From Rheinheimera sp. (GTDB taxonomy: Bacteria > Pseudomonadota > Gammaproteobacteria > Enterobacterales > Alteromonadaceae), in assembly GCF_020217005.1 (NCBI RefSeq), contig NZ_JAIWOI010000317.1, forward strand, positions 1 through 10,000: DNA of 10,000 nt. The letters are read 5' to 3'. Positions 5,233-10,000 of this stretch are shown here, one piece after another (positions within the stretch are counted from its first letter, which is position 1; every line of letters starts with the position of its first letter). The position numbers were made by a program, and so were the translations under genes. The notes under the pieces were generated by a model. It saw only the letters and a program-made list of their open reading frames with translations, did not search any database and had not been told where the DNA came from.

Positions 5233-5264
5233 TTGACTCTCAACCTAGGTTGAAGCTTTACACT
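5233..5264 (+). promoter_or_regulatory. MerR-type activated promoter of the flavin oxidoreductase gene
   Basis: TTGACT (5233-5238) and TACACT (5259-5264) are 20 bases apart, longer than the sigma-70 optimum. The spacer holds a perfect 14-bp palindrome TCAACCTAGGTTGA (5240-5253). A 19-20 bp spacer around a central dyad is the hallmark of promoters that MerR proteins activate by untwisting DNA. It points to the plus-strand gene at 5576. Confidence 0.82.
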
Positions 5265-5277
5265 TGCGTTGTACTTG
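5263..5277 (+). repeat. Direct repeat CTTGCGTTGTACTTG, left copy
   Basis: A 15-bp sequence repeated exactly at 5389-5403, 126 bp away. The two copies bracket the palindromic element and overlap its left arm, so they may be part of the element or a duplication left by its insertion. The left copy begins inside the -10 box of the MerR-type promoter. Confidence 0.6.
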
Positions 5278-5378
5278 TAGCCACAGCGGCGTTGACTGCA
5301 CACTCTCGCCCCAGTCACATAGGTCACTATGCTCCCGGGGACTCGATTGTTTGTCGCCTTGCTGCAGCTGCAATTACT
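5271..5378. repeat. ERIC-like imperfect palindromic element in the oxidoreductase leader
   Basis: The segment folds on itself around CATAG-GTCA-CTATG (5318-5331). Left-arm words GTACTTG, CAGC, GGCG and CCCC match the reverse complement of right-arm words CAATTAC, GCTG, CGCC and GGGG, with small gaps. The total length is near 107 bp and it sits between a promoter and its gene. Size, long dyad and intergenic position resemble ERIC/IRU-type non-coding repeats. That it is dispersed in this genome is inference. No protein-coding use is convincing. Confidence 0.55.
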
Positions 5379-5388
5379 TAGCAAGTGC

Positions 5389-5403
5389 CTTGCGTTGTAC
5401 TTG
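5389..5403 (+). repeat. Direct repeat CTTGCGTTGTACTTG, right copy
   Basis: Exact 15-bp match to 5263-5277. It is preceded by a small inverted pair GCAAG-TGC-CTTGC (5381-5393). GAATTCAG starts at its last base and recurs at 5436-5443. Confidence 0.6.
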
Positions 5404-5445
5404 AATTCAGACGGCCTTTATTGGCATCGGATTGGGAATTCAGGC

Positions 5446-5466
5446 GGGCGGGTACAAGACCCGCCC
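5446..5466 (+). other. Strong GC hairpin in the leader of the oxidoreductase gene (REP-like)
   Basis: GGGCGGGT (5446-5453) and ACCCGCCC (5459-5466) pair perfectly around ACAAG. The 8-bp, nearly all-GC stem is the most stable hairpin of the window. It stands about 110 nt before the start codon. No T-tract follows, so it is not a standard terminator. It could be a REP-like palindrome belonging to the repeat region, or an RNA element affecting the leader. Confidence 0.55.
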
Positions 5467-5575
5467 CGTCCATCTGTTCCGCGGTATTTGTGGTATCGGG
5501 CTGGTGTAATACGTGCCCCATGAATTGAATTGATGGCGAAACCTAAGCCAGAAAACAGAACCAAGAGGTATAACT

Positions 5576-6799
5576 ATGTTGTTTGAAGCCACAACTTTGC
5601 CAAATGGCGTGGTGCTGAAAAACCGGCTGGTGAAAGCCGCTATGGAAGAGAATATGGCCGCTGCCGGGCAAAATCCTTCGGCACAGCTGATTCAGTTGTA
5701 TCAGCACTGGGCCTTGGGCGGTACTGGATTATTAATTTCCGGCAATGTGATGGTGAGCCGCAAAGCGTTAACAGGGCCAGGTGGTGTAGTGCTGGATGCC
5801 AAATCGGATTTAGCTGTATTCAAAAGTTGGGCAGAAGCAGGCCAACAAAAGGGCGCTAAGCTGATTTTGCAGCTGAATCATCCGGGGCGGCAAATGCCGG
5901 CGAATCTGGGGCAGCAGGCGATAGCACCTTCGGCTGTGGCTTTAGATTTAGGTCAGTTCTCAAAGATGTTTGCCAGCCCCAGAGCCATGACGCTGGCTGA
6001 TATCAGCGAATTTAAACAACAATTTTTGCAAAGTAGCCAACTGGCGTTACAGGCAGGTTTTGCCGGAGTGCAAATTCATGCGGCTCATGGTTATTTACTC
6101 AGCCAGTTTTTATCGCCGCTGGTGAATCAGCGGCAGGATCAGTACGGTGGTAGTTTAGAAAACCGTGCCCGTTTAGTACTGGAGCTGGTGACTCTGTTGC
6201 GTGCTGAATTGCCTGCCAGTTTTATTATCAGCCTGAAGCTGAACTCAGCCGATTTTCAGCGTGGTGGTTTTTCCACAGAGGATGCGAAACAAGTGTTGTT
6301 ATGGCTCAACCCGCTGGCGCTGGATTTTGTCGAATTGTCCGGCGGCAGCTACGAAGCTCCTGCTATGCAAGGCGACAGTCGCGATGGCTCAACACTGGCG
6401 CGTGAGGCTTATTTCCTGGACTTTGCCAAAGAGCTACAGCAAGCCGCACAAATGCCTTTGATGCTGACTGGCGGTATTCAAAGGCTAGAGGTCGCAGAGC
6501 AGGTGCTGCATAGTGGTGTCGCTTTAGTGGGCATAGCCACAGCTTTGGCATTGGTGCCCGACTTACCAGAGCGTTGGCAACAAGGTGAAACACTAAGCCC
6601 AGCGTTACCGGCTTTTCGTTTTGCCAAAAAGCCACTGCAAGCACTGGCGAAAATGGCTTACACCAGATTGATGCTCAGGCGTTTTGGTCAGGCTTTGCCG
6701 TTTTGGTCTATCCGCCGCTGGCCTTTGGCGATGTTGCTGCTGGATCAACTGCGGTTAGCGTTTTTAGCCCGTCGTTATAAAAAACAGATGGGGTTGTAA
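5576..6799 (+). CDS. Old Yellow Enzyme-family NADH:flavin oxidoreductase
   Basis: This 407-residue FMN-dependent TIM-barrel enzyme of the OYE family reduces activated C=C bonds (enones, nitro compounds and similar electrophiles) with NAD(P)H. Residues 1-330 form the barrel. NHPGRQ is at 101-106. The signature QIHAAHGYLLSQFLSP has the substrate-binding pair His168/His171 and Tyr173. YGGSLENRAR (190-199) and MLTGGI (296-301) contribute to FMN phosphate binding. After the barrel there is a basic, hydrophobic tail of about 75 residues (RLMLRRFGQ, FLARRYKK) that the shortest OYEs lack. There is no signal peptide, so it is cytoplasmic. The ATG at 5576 is preceded by AGAGG 7 bases upstream. The gene is alone downstream of a MerR-type promoter, so induction by an electrophile or redox stress through the divergent regulator is the natural reading. 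The physiological substrate cannot be told. Confidence 0.93.
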   Translation: MLFEATTLPNGVVLKNRLVKAAMEENMAAAGQNPSAQLIQLYQHWALGGTGLLISGNVMVSRKALTGPGGVVLDAKSDLAVFKSWAEAGQQKGAKLILQLNHPGRQMPANLGQQAIAPSAVALDLGQFSKMFASPRAMTLADISEFKQQFLQSSQLALQAGFAGVQIHAAHGYLLSQFLSPLVNQRQDQYGGSLENRARLVLELVTLLRAELPASFIISLKLNSADFQRGGFSTEDAKQVLLWLNPLALDFVELSGGSYEAPAMQGDSRDGSTLAREAYFLDFAKELQQAAQMPLMLTGGIQRLEVAEQVLHSGVALVGIATALALVPDLPERWQQGETLSPALPAFRFAKKPLQALAKMAYTRLMLRRFGQALPFWSIRRWPLAMLLLDQLRLAFLARRYKKQMGL

Positions 6800-6855
6800 C
6801 AACAGCACTTCAAATCACTGCGTCAGTGCAGTTGGAGCCTCGATTGATAAAGCCC

Positions 6856-6886
6856 GCCTAAGCGCAGTTTTTGGCTGCACTTAGGC
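6856..6886. terminator. Hairpin between convergent oxidoreductase and lipoprotein genes
   Basis: GCCTAAGCGCAG (6856-6867) pairs with CTGCACTTAGGC (6875-6886) around a TTTTTGG loop, with a single C-A mismatch that becomes G-U on the minus transcript. Eleven or twelve pairs make a strong stem in the 98-bp gap between two convergent stops. Neither side has a good T-tract, so it is a probable but atypical bidirectional terminator. A smaller CACTG-CGT-CAGTG hairpin lies at 6816-6828. Confidence 0.6.
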
Positions 6887-6897
6887 AAAGCGTCTGG

Positions 6898-8436
6898 TTA
6901 TTTTACTTGCAGCATCAGTTTCAGCGGCGCTGAAGCTTTGCCCTGATTGTCTGTGACGACCAGCATCAGATAGTAATCACCCGCCATAGTGGCACTAAAT
7001 TCCGTGCTGGCCTGGGTTGGCTGGCTCAAATTAACCTGAGCTCCCTCTGGTGCTTTGTCGACAGTCCAGAGATAGCTCAGCGGACTGCCTTCGAAATCCG
7101 TAGCCACAGCCGTTAAGCTGCGCGCTTCACCTACAGCCACTAAAGGTTGAAAGGGTTGTATCGTCACTTCCGGTGCAAAGTTCAGATAGGCTTCAATTTT
7201 CAGTCCTCTTGGGAAAGATTTTTTCTCGCCATCTGAGGCTTGCAGCCAAATCACATATTCACCTTCCAGATCCGTAATTAAATCAGTTTCGCTGGCAGTT
7301 GCTGCCGACAAGGCGGCCTGACTGGTTCTTGGCTTGATGCCCAGTTTCCATTGGTAGGTCAGCGGGTCACCCTCTGGATCTGTTGCTTTGGATGTCAATC
7401 GTACGGTGTCGCCAGGTCTGACTTTTTTAGCGCTGCTACTTACTTCAGTTACAGGCGCTTGGTTGTTGGTCTCCGCAGTTATATTCAGTTGTTTTTGTGC
7501 TGATTTTTCTCCATCAGAGACCGTCAGTTGCAACAGATAAGTACCGGCGCTGTCAGTGATAAAGTCTGTATTTACAGCAGTAGGCGCTGACAGATTAAAA
7601 ACTGAGCCTGTGGGAGCTTGCAGTATTTCCCACAAATAGCTCAGTGGAGCCTTCTCGGGATCCGAGCTTTTGCTCGCAGAAAGCGATAATTTTTCATTGA
7701 TTTTAATAAAGTTTTTCTCTACTTCAATCATCGCTGTAGGCGAAGCGTTAACTGTTAATGCCGTAACCTTAAGTGTCAGTTGATCAGTCAGAGTTTTCCC
7801 CAGACTGTCGGTCAGGGTTAGTTTCAACACATAGTCGCCAGGTAAATCCGGTTGTAGTGTGGTTGTGAGGCCTTTTTGTTGCCCTGGGCTGGTTTGACTG
7901 AACTCTGGTTTTTTCTCCAGTTGCCACAGGTACTGCGGCTGCTCAAGTTCCAGCGAGCTGACCACTGCGCTGTAGCTTAGCAATTGGCCCTGTTGCGCTG
8001 ATGTGACTCCCAGAATTTCAACTGTGATAACAGGAGCCGGGCTGATACTGATACTTTGCTGCGTGCTGTTACTCAGACCTTTACTGTCTGTGACTTTAAG
8101 TTCGGCTTTGTAGACACCAGCCTGAGTTGTCGTCACTTCGGTTTTAACTGCTGTGCTGTCAGTTAGCTGTACTGCACTACCGTCAGGGCCCAGCAACTGC
8201 CAGTTGTAACTCAGCGTATCTTGTTCCGGATCTGTACTTTCTGAAGCATCCAGTTTCAGTATACCTCCGACATTCTGGTTACTGTGGCTGAGCACAGCCT
8301 TAGCAGTAGGTGCAGTATTTACTGGTGTGACCGGGTCTGGCGTTGTTGTTGTATCTGAAGAGCCGCTACCGCAGCCATATAAGAAAAAAGCGCACAATGC
8401 TGCAAGAGCCATAAAATGGCTTTTGGAATTTAACAT
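6898..8436 (-). CDS. Lipoprotein with five PKD/Ig-like repeats
   Basis: From the ATG at 8436 this is 512 residues. A lipoprotein signal peptide ends in the lipobox LYGC with Cys22; Gly at the next position suggests outer-membrane sorting. A Thr/Pro linker follows, then five tandem domains of about 90 residues (about 41-132, 134-227, 231-322, 325-416, 420-512). Each has the PKD/REJ pattern: S-x-STDPE-x-x-x-LSYxWxL, an APTG/AxV segment and AGxYxLxLxVxDxxGK. Domain 2 is the most divergent (SLELEQPQYLWQL). There is no catalytic domain, so a surface adhesion, scaffold or matrix-binding role is likely. An upstream in-frame extension of 60 residues has no signal character. The chosen ATG follows AGAAGGA at nine bases and starts the signal peptide. 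The MATE gene is upstream on the same strand but 201 bp away, so co-transcription is uncertain. Confidence 0.88.
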   Translation of the reverse strand: MLNSKSHFMALAALCAFFLYGCGSGSSDTTTTPDPVTPVNTAPTAKAVLSHSNQNVGGILKLDASESTDPEQDTLSYNWQLLGPDGSAVQLTDSTAVKTEVTTTQAGVYKAELKVTDSKGLSNSTQQSISISPAPVITVEILGVTSAQQGQLLSYSAVVSSLELEQPQYLWQLEKKPEFSQTSPGQQKGLTTTLQPDLPGDYVLKLTLTDSLGKTLTDQLTLKVTALTVNASPTAMIEVEKNFIKINEKLSLSASKSSDPEKAPLSYLWEILQAPTGSVFNLSAPTAVNTDFITDSAGTYLLQLTVSDGEKSAQKQLNITAETNNQAPVTEVSSSAKKVRPGDTVRLTSKATDPEGDPLTYQWKLGIKPRTSQAALSAATASETDLITDLEGEYVIWLQASDGEKKSFPRGLKIEAYLNFAPEVTIQPFQPLVAVGEARSLTAVATDFEGSPLSYLWTVDKAPEGAQVNLSQPTQASTEFSATMAGDYYLMLVVTDNQGKASAPLKLMLQVK

Positions 8437-8485
8437 CCTTGTATGTCCTTCTAATGCTTTGTAACAGAGTTTCACATTTGACTTA

Positions 8486-8500
8486 GCCTGGCTTCCAGGC
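8486..8500. repeat. Perfect hairpin GCCTGG-CTT-CCAGGC
   Basis: A 6-bp perfect stem with a 3-base loop lies 50-64 bases upstream of the lipoprotein ATG. It would be in that gene's leader or act as a site upstream of it. The rest of the 201-bp gap 8437-8637 holds an AT-rich patch around 8550-8570 suitable for a promoter, but I could not fix one box pair with confidence. Confidence 0.35.
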
Positions 8501-8637
8501 CAGAGCAGCAGTGTAGATGGAATAAAGTGGCAAATGCAATATGGGTGTTTATTTATTGTAAATATTATGTTTTCGGCTGGCGCCGCAGCATTCAGGCAAC
8601 CAGCAGGCCAGCGCAAACAAGCTAGCCAACAGAAGTG

Positions 8638-9990
8638 CTAGGCTGCAGTAACTTTGTTCGCCAGCTTAGTACGTAATTGCCAACGCAATAGCTTGAAGCT
8701 CATCAACCCCTGCACTAACACACTGGCGGCAGAACCATACCAGACCATAGCGGGTGAAAAATCACTACGGCTGGATAACCACAAGACTGGCAAAATAAAA
8801 GCGAAGATCCGTACTGCTGAACTGGCCAGCGAAGGCCAGGTATTGCCAAGGCCCTGAAAAACACCAGAGCAACTGAATACCAGCACTATGGTTATAAAAT
8901 TCAGGCTGATGATATGCAGAAACAACTCACCTTCAGCAGCTACTTTGAGATCGTCAGTAAAGGCCAGCATCAGAGGGTGGGCCAGCCACTGGCTCAGTAA
9001 AAACAGCGGCAACATGACGAACGCCATTTGTTTCAGTCCAATGTTAAAACACTGCCGAACCCGGTCCGCATGGCCTGCGCCATAGTTCTGGCCAACAATA
9101 GCTGGCATAGCAAAAGACAACGCCATAGCGGGCATCATCATAGCCTGAAGAATTCTGTTGCCTATACCAAAGGCGGCTTGCGTGGCTGTGCCAAAATCTT
9201 TTATCACCCAATAGACAAAGGCGGTAAAAACAAACATCAGGGCAAATTCGCCGCCCGCTGGTAGACCTATAGCTGTAATTTGACGCCAGACTTTAGCGTC
9301 AAAGCGCCATTGTTTTGGTGTTTGCAGCACAGAGTGATCACTTTTCAGAAAGTAGAGCCATAACAAAGCTACACCTACAGCCACAGCTATACTGCTGGCT
9401 AAGCCTGCACCAAACACTCCCAAGGCATAGCCTGTGCCCCAGCCGGCGATTAACACTGGCGCCAGAATTATATTGAGCAGCACAGTGACAAGTTGCACCA
9501 TCATGGCGGGTTTAACGACGCCTACAGCCCGTAGTGCGGCGCCAATAGCGGAAGAAACAAACATCAGTGCCAGACCAGGCAGATAGGCGTGTAAAAACTG
9601 TTGTGCCTGCTGTTGTACTTCGGGATCCGCAGTCATGAGCTGCATATAGTTATCGCTAAGTGCAAACCCTAGCGCTAAGGTCAGCACTGCTAAAGCTGCA
9701 CCCATTAGCATGGCCTGTTGAAATACAACATTGGCATGCTGATGTTCTTTAGCTCCGGTATAGCGGGCGATCAGCGCGACACAACCTACATTCAGCATCT
9801 GGGTTAGTGCCATGATCAGCATAGTCAAATTTGTTGCTGCACTGACACCTGCAATTGCAGCAGCGCCCAGATCGGCGACAAAATACAAGTCAACGAATAG
9901 ATAAAGCGACTGCACAAACATGCCGATCATCATCGGCAATGCCATAGTCCAGATATGGCGTAATAAGGAACCCTGAGTTAAATCTGTCAT
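8638..9990 (-). CDS. MATE-family multidrug efflux transporter
   Basis: This 450-residue inner-membrane protein has twelve hydrophobic segments in two six-helix halves. The first starts with WTMALPMMIGMFVQSLYLFVD and the second with ITAIGLPAGGEFALMFVF. This is the MatE duplication typical of NorM/DinF-type exporters, which expel cationic drugs, dyes or metabolites in exchange for Na+ or H+. Typical family features are SLYLFVDLYFVADLG after the first helix, ALRAVGVVKPAMMVQ near helix 5, and FGIGNRILQAMMMPAMALSFAMPAIVGQNYGAG in the second half. Length is normal (family about 440-480). The ATG at 9990 opens the conserved N-terminus TQGSLLRHIW; only ten bases upstream are visible, so promoter and operon partners cannot be judged. 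The substrate is not predictable. Confidence 0.94.
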   Translation of the reverse strand: MTDLTQGSLLRHIWTMALPMMIGMFVQSLYLFVDLYFVADLGAAAIAGVSAATNLTMLIMALTQMLNVGCVALIARYTGAKEHQHANVVFQQAMLMGAALAVLTLALGFALSDNYMQLMTADPEVQQQAQQFLHAYLPGLALMFVSSAIGAALRAVGVVKPAMMVQLVTVLLNIILAPVLIAGWGTGYALGVFGAGLASSIAVAVGVALLWLYFLKSDHSVLQTPKQWRFDAKVWRQITAIGLPAGGEFALMFVFTAFVYWVIKDFGTATQAAFGIGNRILQAMMMPAMALSFAMPAIVGQNYGAGHADRVRQCFNIGLKQMAFVMLPLFLLSQWLAHPLMLAFTDDLKVAAEGELFLHIISLNFITIVLVFSCSGVFQGLGNTWPSLASSAVRIFAFILPVLWLSSRSDFSPAMVWYGSAASVLVQGLMSFKLLRWQLRTKLANKVTAA

Positions 9991-10000
9991 GTTGTGCTGC

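Noticed and set aside
5172..5384. 71-residue N-terminal extension of the MerR protein
   Set aside because: The extension translates the palindromic repeat and promoter region. The true ATG at 5171 has a good ribosome site and begins the MerR motif.
5329..5523. Plus-strand open frame of 64 codons in the oxidoreductase leader
   Set aside because: It covers the right arm of the palindrome and the GC hairpin; there is no ribosome site and no recognisable domain.
8437..8616. 60-residue extension of the PKD lipoprotein
   Set aside because: It lacks signal-peptide character, while the internal ATG at 8436 has a ribosome site and starts a classical lipoprotein signal.

Overview
The window most resembles a chromosomal segment of a gammaproteobacterium. 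Base composition is moderate, Shine-Dalgarno sequences are of the AAGGA type and promoters look like sigma-70. The Old Yellow Enzyme, MATE and PKD-lipoprotein genes resemble those of Rheinheimera/Alishewanella/Alteromonadales-type genomes. That placement is an impression from protein flavour and one ERIC-like palindromic element, not a search result. I see no rRNA, tRNA, CRISPR array or transposase gene.

Left half (1-4538) is an accessory patch of toxin-antitoxin or defence character. On the minus strand, three overlapping genes form one operon read right to left. They are a DUF3037 protein (1559-1993), a HipA-like kinase with a TTG start (634-1575), and a partial HIRAN-domain protein that runs off the left edge (1-637). 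The HIRAN protein's N-terminal part looks like the detached N-terminal domain of HipA. Upstream of these, also on the minus strand, sits a coupled pair: a four-helix membrane protein (2336-2827) and a small XRE/Cro regulator (2121-2336). Their promoter carries three copies of a 16-bp dyad (GATACCTTAAGGTATC-like), placed as repressor sites would be. Divergent from them is a winged-helix/minimal nucleotidyltransferase antitoxin (2996-3682), followed by its HEPN toxin partner in ruins (3639-4073), with a lost start codon, a 2-nt deletion and a 14-nt insertion. Convergent to that is a second, solitary DUF3037 gene (4152-4538). Its first 29 residues are identical to those of the first copy, but no kinase follows it.

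Middle (4539-6897): a MerR-family regulator (4788-5171, minus) is divergent from an Old Yellow Enzyme-type flavin oxidoreductase (5576-6799, plus). The promoter facing the oxidoreductase has a 20-bp spacer holding a perfect 14-bp palindrome, the usual layout of a MerR-activated promoter. Between promoter and gene lies a leader of about 300 nt that contains an ERIC-like imperfect palindrome of about 107 bp, a 15-bp direct repeat and a strong GC hairpin.

Right part (6898-10000): a lipoprotein with five PKD/Ig-like repeats (6898-8436, minus) and a 12-helix MATE transporter (8638-9990, minus). A hairpin at 6856-6886 separates the lipoprotein gene from the convergent oxidoreductase gene.
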